64,000 nt of DNA from NCBI RefSeq assembly GCF_003054025.1, contig NZ_QBKG01000002.1:1-64000 (forward strand), in the 5' to 3' direction. Position numbers and translations under genes: made by a program. Position 1 is the stretch's first letter. The number at the start of each line of letters is the position of its first letter. This document shows positions 45,528-54,054 of the stretch, one piece after another. The stretch comes from Capnocytophaga leadbetteri (GTDB lineage: Bacteria > Bacteroidota > Bacteroidia > Flavobacteriales > Flavobacteriaceae). The notes under the pieces were generated by a model. That model did no database searches and was not told where the DNA came from. It saw only the letters and a program-made list of their open reading frames with translations.

Positions 45528-45648
45528 TATCATAGAAATACGACCAATATTTTTTAGCACAAGGAAAGTGAAGTGGAAATGCCTACGTTAATAAGCGTGG
45601 GCATTCCTTTTTACTTTGTGCGCAGCCTTTGGTCGGGCTTCTATGATA
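45528..45648. repeat. 121 bp nested inverted repeat (structured RNA or MITE-like element)
   Basis: Outer arms TATCATAGAA (45528-45537) and TTCTATGATA (45639-45648) pair perfectly. Inside, CGACCAA (45541-45547) pairs with TTGGTCG (45629-45635), GCACAA (45557-45562) with TTGTGC (45616-45621), and the apex GG-AATGCCTACG with CGTGGGCATT-CC (45575-45587 / 45596-45607) with one wobble and one bulge. All stems are nested. The TA at each outer end would suit a TA-targeting transposon remnant; the apical stem followed by T could also terminate transcription. Confidence 0.7.
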
Positions 45649-45725
45649 AGTAACAAGGAATGTAACCGCGCTTTTTTTGTGTGTTTTTCTCAATGATAAG
45701 TAACTAATTTTAATTTTTATAAGCA

Positions 45726-46865
45726 ATGAAAAAAGTAATTTTAACTATTTTAGCCGCAATGGCTATTGGTGTAATGGGGTGTAAGAAAGAGCAAGAAGAA
45801 CTACCAAGCTATGCTTATGTATACACTTACTATACAGAGAATACAGCACGAGCCGTATTTGGAACTAGAGGGATAGCAGATAAAGCTCCTAATGTTACAG
45901 TTACTTTGTATAAAACAAAGACTGATTTAGAGCAAGAAAAAAACAAAGTAGTATCAGGGGTAACTGATGCTAACGGAAATCTTCAGTTTGAAAATTTAGA
46001 AGATGGTATCTATTATGTAGTAGCGAGTAAAGAAGGCTGTTTTTATAACGCAACTGATATAGAGAAAGAGAAAAATATAGTTACTTATATCAAGAATAAA
46101 GAAATGAATATTTATGTACATATTGATAAAATATCACCTATAGATATCAATAACTATTGGGATAAAGATGTTTATGTAAGTATTGATGATGAAACTGACA
46201 AAGTTTTGGTAGAAAAAAGTAAAAGTAAAAGAGGTTATCTTACTCCGCATAGATGGGCAACCCCTACTGATTATTTAGAGCATACCCTTAAACTGTATAA
46301 CAATAGTTTTGATACCGCTCCCTTTAGAGAAATGAGAATAACTGCAAATGATAATTGTAGTGTACTTCCTGTTGATTTGAATACGAATAAAAGGAATCTT
46401 ATTTTTGTTTTTGAAGATGAACAACGAAAACTATTAGGAGAGGGAGATGTAGCTGTACAGTTTAATGGAGAAACTAAATTTACCAATAATGTAGGAGAGA
46501 TCTCTTTTGAAATTACTGATACTATGAATAGTGAAATTCCATATATAGCATATTCTTATTGTCAAACCAAAAATTCAAGTATTAACCCTTATCAGTATAA
46601 AGATTCTAACAATTATGTTTCTATACAGATAAGACGTCCAAAAGGGAAAATAAAACTTAATAACACTTCTACTAGTCCGTATACAGTAACCATAGGGAGT
46701 GAGCAGTATGTTGTAGAAGGAGGCCGTACTAAAACAATAGAAACTTCTTTAGGAAGTAAAAATATCAATGTAAAACAAAAAAGTGGTTATATACTTTATC
46801 CTACTGTAAAAGACTATACAGGAACTGTAACTTGTGATGAGATTTTAACTGTTACTTTCCCTTAA
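45726..46865 (+). CDS. Lipoprotein with prealbumin-like (Cna-B type) domains
   Basis: A 379-residue exported lipoprotein. The signal peptide MKKVILTILAAMAIGVMGC ends at a lipobox Cys (19), followed by KKEQEE, the sort of charged motif used for surface export in this group. At about 55-105, NVTVTLYKTKTDLEQEKNKVVSGVTDANGNLQFENLEDGIYYV (cut over this span) has the beta-sandwich pattern of SdrD/Cna-B-like repeats. The rest is beta-rich without a known domain. Its leader closely resembles that of the next lipoprotein gene. Function is unknown. Confidence 0.8.
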   Translation: MKKVILTILAAMAIGVMGCKKEQEELPSYAYVYTYYTENTARAVFGTRGIADKAPNVTVTLYKTKTDLEQEKNKVVSGVTDANGNLQFENLEDGIYYVVASKEGCFYNATDIEKEKNIVTYIKNKEMNIYVHIDKISPIDINNYWDKDVYVSIDDETDKVLVEKSKSKRGYLTPHRWATPTDYLEHTLKLYNNSFDTAPFREMRITANDNCSVLPVDLNTNKRNLIFVFEDEQRKLLGEGDVAVQFNGETKFTNNVGEISFEITDTMNSEIPYIAYSYCQTKNSSINPYQYKDSNNYVSIQIRRPKGKIKLNNTSTSPYTVTIGSEQYVVEGGRTKTIETSLGSKNINVKQKSGYILYPTVKDYTGTVTCDEILTVTFP

Positions 46866-46889
46866 TCCTAAATTTTGTATTGGAAATCA

Positions 46890-46921
46890 TAACTAATTTA
46901 ATTTTTATAAGCAATGAAAAA
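46890..46921 (+). repeat. Leader sequence shared by the two lipoprotein genes
   Basis: The 32 bases ending at the start codon (TAACTAATTTAATTTTTAT, then AAGCAATGAAAAA) match 45701-45733 except for one extra T there. This similarity covers the probable ribosome-binding region and the first codons. Confidence 0.8.
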
Positions 46922-47270
46922 GCTGTTTTTATTTGGTGCATTGGCACTATTGTTAGCGAGCTGTGGTTCTACTAATGAACTTACTCATAACCTAAACAAC
47001 CACACTACCCAAGTGGTACTTTCTAAGAAAAACTTTAATGTAGTTGAACACGTGAAAGGTGAAGCTTCTAATTTGTATGTGTTAGGTTTCGGTGGTACTA
47101 AAGCAGGACTTGTAGGAGAGGCTCGTGCTAAGATGTTGCAAAATGCTAATTTAGTAGGCTCATCAAAAGCAGTCATTAATGAGACGGTAGAAATACATTA
47201 TTTTAGCTTTTTGTTGGGGGCTAACTATAAAGTGGTTGTTTCTGCTGATGTAATAGAGTTTACAGAATAG
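46914..47270 (+). CDS. Small lipoprotein (DUF6567-like)
   Basis: A 118-residue lipoprotein: MKKLFLFGALALLLASCGSTNEL has the lipobox Cys at 17. The mature part (VEHVKGEASNLYVLGFGGTKAGLVGEARAKML, about 45-76, cut) is glycine-rich with the LYVLGFGG motif that resembles DUF6567 proteins of Bacteroidota. It follows the larger lipoprotein gene by 48 bases, with a nearly identical leader, and ends at a terminator. Function is unknown. Confidence 0.8.
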   Translation: MKKLFLFGALALLLASCGSTNELTHNLNNHTTQVVLSKKNFNVVEHVKGEASNLYVLGFGGTKAGLVGEARAKMLQNANLVGSSKAVINETVEIHYFSFLLGANYKVVVSADVIEFTE

Positions 47271-47293
47271 TTACAAACTATAAAACAACTATA

Positions 47294-47340
47294 AACAACT
47301 TTGCTAAAGGGTAAAACTTTGGTAAAGTTGTTTTTTTGTT
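47294..47340 (+). terminator. Terminator after the small lipoprotein gene
   Basis: AACAACTTT (47294-47302) pairs with AAAGTTGTT (47324-47332), followed by a T run. Confidence 0.8.
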
Positions 47341-47344
47341 TGTT

Positions 47345-47374
47345 TTGTCAATTGCTATTATTTTTCTACCTTTG
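47345..47374 (+). promoter_or_regulatory. Promoter for sufS
   Basis: TTG at 47345-47347, a 19-base spacer and TACCTTTG at 47367-47374, 22 bases before the start codon. Confidence 0.78.
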
Positions 47375-47395
47375 CCAATAAATACTAAGTAAAAA

Positions 47396-48616
47396 ATGAA
47401 ATCTATCAACGAAATACGCGCTGACTTTCCTATATTGCGGCGCATTATCAATCATAAACCTCTTATTTATTTTGACAATGGGGCTACTTCTCAAACACCT
47501 ATGCAGGTTATTGAGGCGATAATAGCGTATTATTCTTATGAGAATGCTAATATTCATAGAGGGGTGCATACCCTTAGTCAGGAGGCGACCGACCTATATG
47601 AGCAGGCTCGTATCAAAGTACAAAAACATTTTAATGCTCGCAAGTCGTCTGAAATTCTTTTTACAGCTGGTACTACCCACAGTATCAACTTGGTAGCCAG
47701 CGGCTATGGAGCGCTGATGAAAGCTGGCGATGAGGTAATCGTGTCAGCTTCTGAGCACCATAGCAATATAGTGCCTTGGCAATTAGCTTGTCAGCGCAGT
47801 GGGGCATCACTAAAGGTAATACCTATGGACGAGCGAGGGGTATTAGACCTACAAGCATACGAACAGCTGCTTAGCGAGCGTACTAAAATAGTGAGTGTGC
47901 AACACGTATCGAACGCTTTGGGCAACATTCACCCTATAGAGGCTATCATCGAGAAGGCACATAGGGTAGGAGCGGTAGTCTTGGCAGATGGCGCTCAGGC
48001 AGCCCCTCACTTACAACCCGATGTGCAAGCCTTAGATGTAGATTTTTATGCAGTATCAGCGCATAAGATGTACGGGCCTACGGGGGTAGGGGCACTATAT
48101 GGCAAAGAAGAGTTGTTGTTGCAACTACCACCTTATCAAGGAGGAGGTGAGATGATAAAAGAAGTGTGTTTTGAGAAGAGTACCTATGCTGATTTGCCTT
48201 ATAAGTTTGAAGCGGGTACGCCTAATATTTGCGGAGGAATTGCTTTTGGGGCAGCTATTGATTATATGCATTCGTTGGGTATGACTGAAATAGCCGCCTA
48301 CGAACACGAGTTGTTAGTGTATGCTATCGAAAAACTAAAAATGATTGAGGGAATAGTGCTCTATGGCAATGAAGATTTGAGCAAGCGCACAGCGGTTATT
48401 TCATTTAATCTGAAAGGGGTGCACCCTTATGATGTGGGTACTATTTTAGACAAGTTGGGCATAGCTGTACGTACGGGGCATCATTGCGCTCAACCTATAA
48501 TGGATTACTACCAGATACCGGGTACTGTACGCGCTAGCTTTGCGGTGTATAACACGTTTGAAGAGATAGATACTTTTATAGAAGGAATTAAAAAAGCCCA
48601 GCAGATGCTGAGCTAA
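47396..48616 (+). CDS. sufS: Cysteine desulfurase SufS
   Basis: SufS takes sulfur from cysteine to feed Fe-S cluster assembly. The 406-residue group II enzyme has the PLP Lys in DFYAVSAHKMYGPTGVGALYG (about 220-240), ADGAQAAPH (about 199-207), and the catalytic persulfide Cys in RTGHHCAQPIM (about 359-369). Length and the RTGHHCAQP motif fit the SufS branch. Unlike in many genomes it stands alone here, without sufBCD or sufE, with its own promoter and terminator. Confidence 0.95.
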   Translation: MKSINEIRADFPILRRIINHKPLIYFDNGATSQTPMQVIEAIIAYYSYENANIHRGVHTLSQEATDLYEQARIKVQKHFNARKSSEILFTAGTTHSINLVASGYGALMKAGDEVIVSASEHHSNIVPWQLACQRSGASLKVIPMDERGVLDLQAYEQLLSERTKIVSVQHVSNALGNIHPIEAIIEKAHRVGAVVLADGAQAAPHLQPDVQALDVDFYAVSAHKMYGPTGVGALYGKEELLLQLPPYQGGGEMIKEVCFEKSTYADLPYKFEAGTPNICGGIAFGAAIDYMHSLGMTEIAAYEHELLVYAIEKLKMIEGIVLYGNEDLSKRTAVISFNLKGVHPYDVGTILDKLGIAVRTGHHCAQPIMDYYQIPGTVRASFAVYNTFEEIDTFIEGIKKAQQMLS

Positions 48617-48618
48617 AA

Positions 48619-48654
48619 AGAAAAGGGAACAACACAGCGCTGTTCCCTTTTTTG
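48619..48654. terminator. Bidirectional terminator between sufS and sprE
   Basis: AAAAGGGAACA (48621-48631) and TGTTCCCTTTT (48641-48651) pair perfectly and are flanked by A and T runs. Confidence 0.9.
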
Positions 48655-48664
48655 TATAGTAATA

Positions 48665-51154
48665 CTAATCAGGTAGTTTCTCTTTTCGTATTTGTATTAA
48701 ACGGTAGTTTTCAGTAGGTACAGCCTTTGCTGAGAGCTTATGAGTCGCTAAGAAATCTTTCAGTTCTTCAATAAGGCTATGAGCGGTATAAGCATCGCGC
48801 AAGTGGTGAATTACCCACCACGTTTCTTGTGCGTTGTACAGGTCGGCAGAAAGACTAAGCGATGCCGAGATAGCTTGTAGTTTCTCGGTAAGAGCGTCTT
48901 TCAGCTGAGCACGTGTTTCAGAAGTAGTGCCTGTGATGATGACCTTCCAGCTGGTTGCCTTATCGTCAGTTACAAAAGTCTCTTTCTCTATGTCTTTCAG
49001 TTCCTCTAATAGGTTTTTAGCCTCTTCGCTTTCAGCAGTAGCTGGATAGTTAGTTACGAGCTGTTGTAACTGTTGTTGATAAGCAGTGATTCCCTCTAAA
49101 CGAGCAGTAGTTTTGGCTTGTAGCAAGGCTATTTTAGGTGCAAGAGCTGTTTCGCGATAGTTGATAGCTTCATTTTGCAGACGCTCGGCTACGGCTACTA
49201 TCTCATTCCGATTGTATTCAGCTGTAAGCGAGTCTAAAAACTGCTGAGCCAATTTGTTTTGTTCTTGCTTAGTAGTTTCACCTCCTTGCAATAGTTTAGC
49301 ATAATCAGTGCCACTGTAGTTTGCTAAAAGTTTCTCCTTGATACTTTCCGCTTTAGGGCTATGTACATCGGTGTAGTTTTTCTGTAGTTCGTATAGGGCA
49401 GCTACCTCTAAGTCGGCAGTAGGTTGTAGAGAAAGCAATCGCTCTAAACGCTGTATAGCCAATTCATTCTCACTAAACTTGGCGCGGTATAATACCCCTA
49501 ATTGATACAGCGCTTCATTGCGGTCTGCCGTTAGCTTACTGATTTCAGCTTCGGATTTAGGCAGTTTGCTGAGGTAATTATCAGGAGTATCTACCTCTTT
49601 TTCTGCTACCTGTTGAGTAGTGGTTGTAGCGCTGAGGTTAGATATCGTGCTATTGTTCATAGCTGACCAGCGCCAGTTATCTTCTAACTTGCGATCGCCC
49701 CAATACTGCTCGAATTGCTGTTTTCCGTATGCTACAGTCAGAGGGTTATAGAAGTAGAATTTACCACCTTTTTGTTCATCGGCTGTAGGCATAGTAAAGC
49801 CTAAACCTAAATTAGCATTTTTGACATTCTTAGTTTTCTGACTTCTAAGGGCGGCAAGCTGTTGTAGCGAGTCGATATGTTTTTGATAGAAAGCGCGGCG
49901 CTCTGCTTCGGGTAGTTTTATTACCTTTAGCACGCTGTCGTTCTTCTTCACCACAAATTCTAATTCAGCAATTTTAGCCAAATTGTCCTTTTTGCGGCGC
50001 ACATATAGATGCTCAAAAGTGTTTTCAGGAATGTAAGTAAGAGTACTATCTAAGTGTTGGTAAGCCCCAATATAATCTTTTTGGTCGAAGTACAATTCCG
50101 AAAGCCGAGTGTGAGCTTTAGCTTTCAACGGATTGTTGTCTTTGTTGTGCAATAGTGATTGACGGTAGTAGTCAGTTGCCAATCGTTTATTAGGGTCTTT
50201 TACTAAGTCGGCGTGAGTGTAATACAGCACATCAAGGAAGTCTTTGTGCTCGTAGCGGTTCTCAAGTTTTTGCAGATAAGCTAAAAACGCTGCTTTTTCT
50301 TCAGGAGTAAAGGTCTTATTACGCGCCTTTCCAGCTTGCGCTTCTACCCATAGCTTACGTGGTATTTTCCAATTTTGCTTTACTACCTTTTCAAAAGCTA
50401 CTGCAGCTGAATCTTTTTGGTGTTGTTTTTCATATAATTGGGCAGCAATGAAGTAATACCGCCCGCGCAATGCCTTGTTGCGAGTGTATTTACCAGCGAG
50501 GTAGAGAGCCTCTGCAGCTGCAGGATACTGCTCTTGGTTGATGTACGCTTGCCCTAAGGTAGCATAAGCCTCAGCCTTGTCGTTACGGCGTATTTTAGGA
50601 GTTTCTCTGAGTAGTTCTGTTAGCTTATCAATAGCCACTTTGTCTCTTCCTAATCGCAAATTAGTTTTCTGAGCCCATACCGCAGCCTCTGGTATGCGCT
50701 CGCTAAATCCGTAGTTAGTAAGTAAGTGGTTAAAAGCCTCTAAAGCAGGAAAGAAGCGTTCGTTATAATAACGCGATTGCCCTAATAGCATATACGCATC
50801 ATCAATTTTGTAGTTGCGTTGTATCCCATTGAAGACCATAGAGTGGCGCTGAATAGTTTTAATAGCTTTTTCTTCAGCACGTTCAAAGTTAGGATTTTCC
50901 ATTCCTCCTACTTGCACTTTGCCGCTCATACCGATAGGCTCTACTGGCAGTATCTCGCTAAAATTGTCTTGATACTTATTTCGCAACTCGTTTAGCCCTT
51001 TGGCGTAGGCTTCTTCGCCATTGTACAACACATTGTATTTAGTAACAATTGGCTGTAGCTGGCGGTTGTAATAAGTATTGGCATTAGGCGTACAAGCGAT
51101 GATGAGTAGCGTAGCAAAAAGAATAAACGAACAGTATTGTAAGGCTTTTTTCAT
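48665..51154 (-). CDS. sprE: Gliding motility / type IX secretion lipoprotein SprE (PorW)
   Basis: SprE/PorW is an outer-membrane-associated TPR lipoprotein needed for type IX secretion and gliding. The 829-residue protein has a lipobox signal (SFILFATLLIIACTPN, Cys about 21), then the diagnostic stretch IVTKYNVLYNGEEAYAKGL (about 38-56) and NFSEILPVEP (about 66-75). Many TPR-like helices follow (about 90-420, and again about 540-760). It is the third type IX component in the window, away from the PorP/PorE genes, as usual. The SPFH gene lies just upstream. Confidence 0.9.
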   Translation of the reverse strand: MKKALQYCSFILFATLLIIACTPNANTYYNRQLQPIVTKYNVLYNGEEAYAKGLNELRNKYQDNFSEILPVEPIGMSGKVQVGGMENPNFERAEEKAIKTIQRHSMVFNGIQRNYKIDDAYMLLGQSRYYNERFFPALEAFNHLLTNYGFSERIPEAAVWAQKTNLRLGRDKVAIDKLTELLRETPKIRRNDKAEAYATLGQAYINQEQYPAAAEALYLAGKYTRNKALRGRYYFIAAQLYEKQHQKDSAAVAFEKVVKQNWKIPRKLWVEAQAGKARNKTFTPEEKAAFLAYLQKLENRYEHKDFLDVLYYTHADLVKDPNKRLATDYYRQSLLHNKDNNPLKAKAHTRLSELYFDQKDYIGAYQHLDSTLTYIPENTFEHLYVRRKKDNLAKIAELEFVVKKNDSVLKVIKLPEAERRAFYQKHIDSLQQLAALRSQKTKNVKNANLGLGFTMPTADEQKGGKFYFYNPLTVAYGKQQFEQYWGDRKLEDNWRWSAMNNSTISNLSATTTTQQVAEKEVDTPDNYLSKLPKSEAEISKLTADRNEALYQLGVLYRAKFSENELAIQRLERLLSLQPTADLEVAALYELQKNYTDVHSPKAESIKEKLLANYSGTDYAKLLQGGETTKQEQNKLAQQFLDSLTAEYNRNEIVAVAERLQNEAINYRETALAPKIALLQAKTTARLEGITAYQQQLQQLVTNYPATAESEEAKNLLEELKDIEKETFVTDDKATSWKVIITGTTSETRAQLKDALTEKLQAISASLSLSADLYNAQETWWVIHHLRDAYTAHSLIEELKDFLATHKLSAKAVPTENYRLIQIRKEKLPD

Positions 51155-51225
51155 ATTGTTAGCTATAAAAGAATGGGCGAAAGTACTACTTTTTTTTGAA
51201 AATACGAAATCCTAACACTAACTTT

Positions 51226-51930
51226 TTATATTTTAGCAGTAGGGACTTCGCCTATTACAAAGGTATGTTTGCCCTTATCAGCTATTTTGGTGATAGTCTC
51301 TAAATATTGGAAAAACTTAATATTCTCATCGCCTTTCATTAGTTCTGAAGCGTTCTTAAGGGCTCTGGCAGTAGCTACAGCTGTACGCGCATTTTCGAGC
51401 TCGGAGGTAGCGCGTATTTTGCTTTCTAATACTCGCGAGAAGAGGTCTTGTACACTTTTAGGGAAGGTGATATCTATCAGCTGTGCTTTTATTATTTTAA
51501 GCCCCAAAGTAGCCACTTCGTTACAAAAATCTTCCTCTTTAAAGTCAGTGATGTCATTGCGACATTCATTTAGTTTTTCGCTACTGAAAGTGGCGATTTT
51601 TTGACGTAGTAATACCTGTGCAACTGCTACTATTTGCTGTTCAGCTACGGCAAAATTATCGGCTTCAACCCCGAAATTATCTACAAATAGCTTAGTATTA
51701 TCGAGTTTGTAAGCCAAGTAAAAAGAAAAGCGTAATGCGATATTATCAGCGGTCAGTACCTCCTGATTTACCACCCTTACACTTCTTAATTTTTGCGATA
51801 GTGAGATAATATGCACTTTCTCCCACGGACTAAATTTATAAATACCCGCAGATAGTTCTTGCTGAAAAACATTCTTTTTGAAGAGGAGTCCCACAGAGTT
51901 AGGAGCTACCTCTAATTCTTTGTAAAACAT
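51226..51930 (-). CDS. SPFH/band 7 domain protein (slipin-like)
   Basis: A 234-residue SPFH-domain protein. Unusually it lacks an N-terminal membrane anchor (MFYKELEVAPNSVGLLFKKNVF), and starts directly in the SPFH fold (about 5-170), with EVLTADNIALRFSFYLAYKL (about 57-76) and LIDITFPKSVQDLFSRVLESKIRATSELENARTA (about 150-185, cut) forming the band 7 helix. A coiled tail follows. It may be peripheral or a membrane-remodelling relative. Its 5' leader contains the structured element at 51959-52081. Function is open. Confidence 0.87.
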   Translation of the reverse strand: MFYKELEVAPNSVGLLFKKNVFQQELSAGIYKFSPWEKVHIISLSQKLRSVRVVNQEVLTADNIALRFSFYLAYKLDNTKLFVDNFGVEADNFAVAEQQIVAVAQVLLRQKIATFSSEKLNECRNDITDFKEEDFCNEVATLGLKIIKAQLIDITFPKSVQDLFSRVLESKIRATSELENARTAVATARALKNASELMKGDENIKFFQYLETITKIADKGKHTFVIGEVPTAKI

Positions 51931-52330
51931 ATAAATACGATTAATAAGTTAATAAAATAAGAAAGAGAAGACCTCTAAACAGAGGGAAAACCCGATTAAG
52001 CCTTTCAAAAGAGCGAAAGGCGGTATCCTCGGTTTTGCAAACTTTGTTTAGAGTGAGCTGCAGCTCTGTCTTATCTTTCTTCCCAATAATAAATACAATG
52101 GAGTCATTCCCCTTTAGTTATTCCGCAATACCTTATTTTATGAGGGGAAGACGGTTTATATAATAAGTGGCGGTTTGTTTTTCTAAATCTGTTCCTTATT
52201 TCTGAATATTGTGCTAATACTATACAAGGAAAAGGAATAAAAATAAACGGAGCATAATAGGATATGACAATTCGTAAGTTCCTATTATTTTAGAAAGCTC
52301 AAAATATATTGAATTAAAACAAACAATTTT
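51931..52330. other. Intergenic region between the RT gene and the SPFH gene
   Basis: This 400-base gap lies on the same strand as both flanking genes. It holds the three-way-junction structure (51959-52081). The rest (52082-52330) is AT-rich; I see no gene or clear promoter, only a weak -7-like TATTATTG on the minus strand near the structure's 5' end. Confidence 0.75.
51959..52081 (-). ncRNA. Structured leader RNA candidate (three-way junction) before the SPFH gene
   Basis: The outer stem pairs AAGAAAGA-G-AAGAC (51959-51972) with GTCTT-A-TCTTTCTT (52068-52081) around a one-base mismatch. Inside, one branch stacks CTCTAAAC/GTTTAGAG (51973-51980, 52046-52053), AAAACCCGA/TCGGTTTT (51987-51995, 52029-52036) and GCCTTTC/GAAAGGC (52000-52006, 52015-52021). 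The other branch is the hairpin GAGCTGCAGCTC (52055-52066). Every stem is nested and consistent. It ends 29 bases before the SPFH start, so it may be a riboswitch-like leader or a separate small RNA. I do not recognise a known class. Confidence 0.6.
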
Positions 52331-53884
52331 TTAGTGAAGAACTTTCTTTAAAATAGGTTTATGGCAATCTTTAAGTAATTTATTGATATTTTTCCAGTGT
52401 TTTTTTATTTGATTATTAATCTTATTATTAGACATCCTACTTATAGCCTTTTTTGCATAAGTTATATAGTTCCCATAATTATATGTATCATATTTATATA
52501 GCCTTTTTTCTGCCTCATTCCATACTACTTTTCTATTTCTTTTGGCTCCTTTGTAAGAGAATTTTTTTAAAATTCGCCTTCTAAAAATTGGCTCTTCATA
52601 TTTATAAGAATAAAATTTTGCTCTACTTATATATCTTTTCATTTTTCTATAATACCCTGAAAGACTTGATTTTTTTAATCTTATACTTTCGCCATCAAAT
52701 TCAAAACCTAAATATGTTAGATTTTTATTTCTATTAATAGTATCCTCAAAAATTTGTGCACATGTTAATTTATTATTCTCTCTTTTAAATTCAAATACTT
52801 GAGTTTTTGCCTCTTGTATCTCTAATTTATACTTTGTAATCTCTTCCATTACAAAATGACAAACTTCCTTTCTGTATTCATAAGTACAGATGACAATAAT
52901 ATCGTCTGAATATCTTTTATAATGCCCTCCAATCTTTTCAATATAACTATTAATATCCTTGTCAAAATCTACTAAATAGATATTTGCTAAAGTAGCACTA
53001 ATGGGGGAGCCCTGTGGAATCCCAAATGTTCTTGGTATAATTTGGTCTCCTTTTTTAATAGTTTTAAACGAATGAACTAATTTATGTTTTACCTTAAGAA
53101 ATTCCTTTTTTTCACAGAAAGCTATTGCATTTTGATTCCTTAAGAATTTTATCTTGCTAATCTTCTTTCTTTTAACTGGCTGTTGTATTCCCCTAGTTGT
53201 TATTTTTTGTGTCAGGATACTACCTTGAAAAAAACTGAATATATCCACTAAATCTACATAACTGAAACGTGTAATGTTTTTGTATATATTAAAATGATCT
53301 ATAGGTAATTTATCTACAGAAAGAACTTCTTCCCACTTTTCTCTTAATATTCTATGATCCAAGTTATCAAAAAAACTAGTAATATCAAAAGCTATTACAC
53401 AGAAAAAATCTTTAGGATATTTCTTTATTAAATCAAAAGCATCATTTGCAATCTCGATATTAGATTTATTAGTGCTATTTGGGTTATTCTCATCAATTGA
53501 GATACTTCTATAAGCACAAACAACCTCATCTAATTTATATTCCTTTATAAGTTTTTCATATTTATCAGACAACTGATAAGAATAATAACTAAAAATAAGA
53601 GAATCTAAATGACTTGCATAGAAAAGTTCTCTTTTTTTCTGACCTTTTACTCTTTGTATTTTATTAGTTCCTTCTGCCTTTATAGGATTTCCTTCCTCAT
53701 TATATTCCTTACGAAACTTACGGACTAATGAGGTTTTATGGATAAAAGGCAGGAATGAATGTTTAGCTATATTCTCAGGACTAAGTATATAAGACATTAC
53801 CCTTTTTTTATCTTTAATAGAAATAGGTCTTCCTATATGAGGGTATTTTTTTAACTTAAACCAATCCTTCTTGTTTTTTCTCAT
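52331..53884 (-). CDS. DRT2-like (UG2) antiviral reverse transcriptase
   Basis: A 517-residue RNA-directed DNA polymerase. Motif A is in FCVIAFDITSFFDNLDH (about 160-176, catalytic Asp), motif B is GIPQGSPISATLANIYL (about 286-302) and motif C is RYSDDIIVIC (about 322-331). The N-terminal block DWFKLKKYPHIGRPIS and the ASHLDSLIFSYYSY segment (about 90-103) followed by AYRSI, NKSNIEIANDAF and KLPIDHFNIYKNITRFSYVD resemble UG2/DRT2 proteins. No maturase, endonuclease or protease domain is visible. It is AT-richer than its neighbours. It starts 15 bases from the closing stem of the upstream RNA candidate. The DRT2 assignment comes from sequence pattern and locus layout; another UG class is possible. 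Confidence 0.85.
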   Translation of the reverse strand: MRKNKKDWFKLKKYPHIGRPISIKDKKRVMSYILSPENIAKHSFLPFIHKTSLVRKFRKEYNEEGNPIKAEGTNKIQRVKGQKKRELFYASHLDSLIFSYYSYQLSDKYEKLIKEYKLDEVVCAYRSISIDENNPNSTNKSNIEIANDAFDLIKKYPKDFFCVIAFDITSFFDNLDHRILREKWEEVLSVDKLPIDHFNIYKNITRFSYVDLVDIFSFFQGSILTQKITTRGIQQPVKRKKISKIKFLRNQNAIAFCEKKEFLKVKHKLVHSFKTIKKGDQIIPRTFGIPQGSPISATLANIYLVDFDKDINSYIEKIGGHYKRYSDDIIVICTYEYRKEVCHFVMEEITKYKLEIQEAKTQVFEFKRENNKLTCAQIFEDTINRNKNLTYLGFEFDGESIRLKKSSLSGYYRKMKRYISRAKFYSYKYEEPIFRRRILKKFSYKGAKRNRKVVWNEAEKRLYKYDTYNYGNYITYAKKAISRMSNNKINNQIKKHWKNINKLLKDCHKPILKKVLH

Positions 53885-54024
53885 GTTTTCTTTATAAAAA
53901 GAGTAGTGAAATCCAAATGCGGAGCCGTGCTTTTTAAGAAGATAACACTATCTTCTAGAACCATGTATGCTAATACGATATATCAATCAATTAAAAGCTG
54001 TCAATATATCACTCCGTCTTCTAT

Positions 54025-54054
54025 TTGGGTAGAAAAATATTAATGCTATATTTG
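54025..54054 (+). promoter_or_regulatory. Plus-strand promoter before repeat unit 1
   Basis: TTG at 54025-54027 (outside the repeat), a 19-base spacer and TATATTTG at 54047-54054 (inside unit 1). It would drive the ORF starting at 54079. Confidence 0.55.

Larger units (their letters stand above)
45230..45725. other. Intergenic region with 11-mer repeat and large inverted repeat
   Basis: This 496-base gap between smpB (-) and the lipoprotein gene (+) holds a relic of the 11-mer repeat (45335-45366), a 121-base nested inverted repeat (45528-45648), and a 12-base direct repeat ATGATAAGTAAC at 45643-45654 and 45693-45704. No gene-sized frame is convincing. Confidence 0.75.

Noticed and set aside
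52331-53884. Group II intron or retron reverse transcriptase
   Set aside because: No maturase/endonuclease domains and no visible intron domain V near the gene; the protein is longer than retron RTs and the flanking RNA has a 132-base repeat rather than msr/msd layout.
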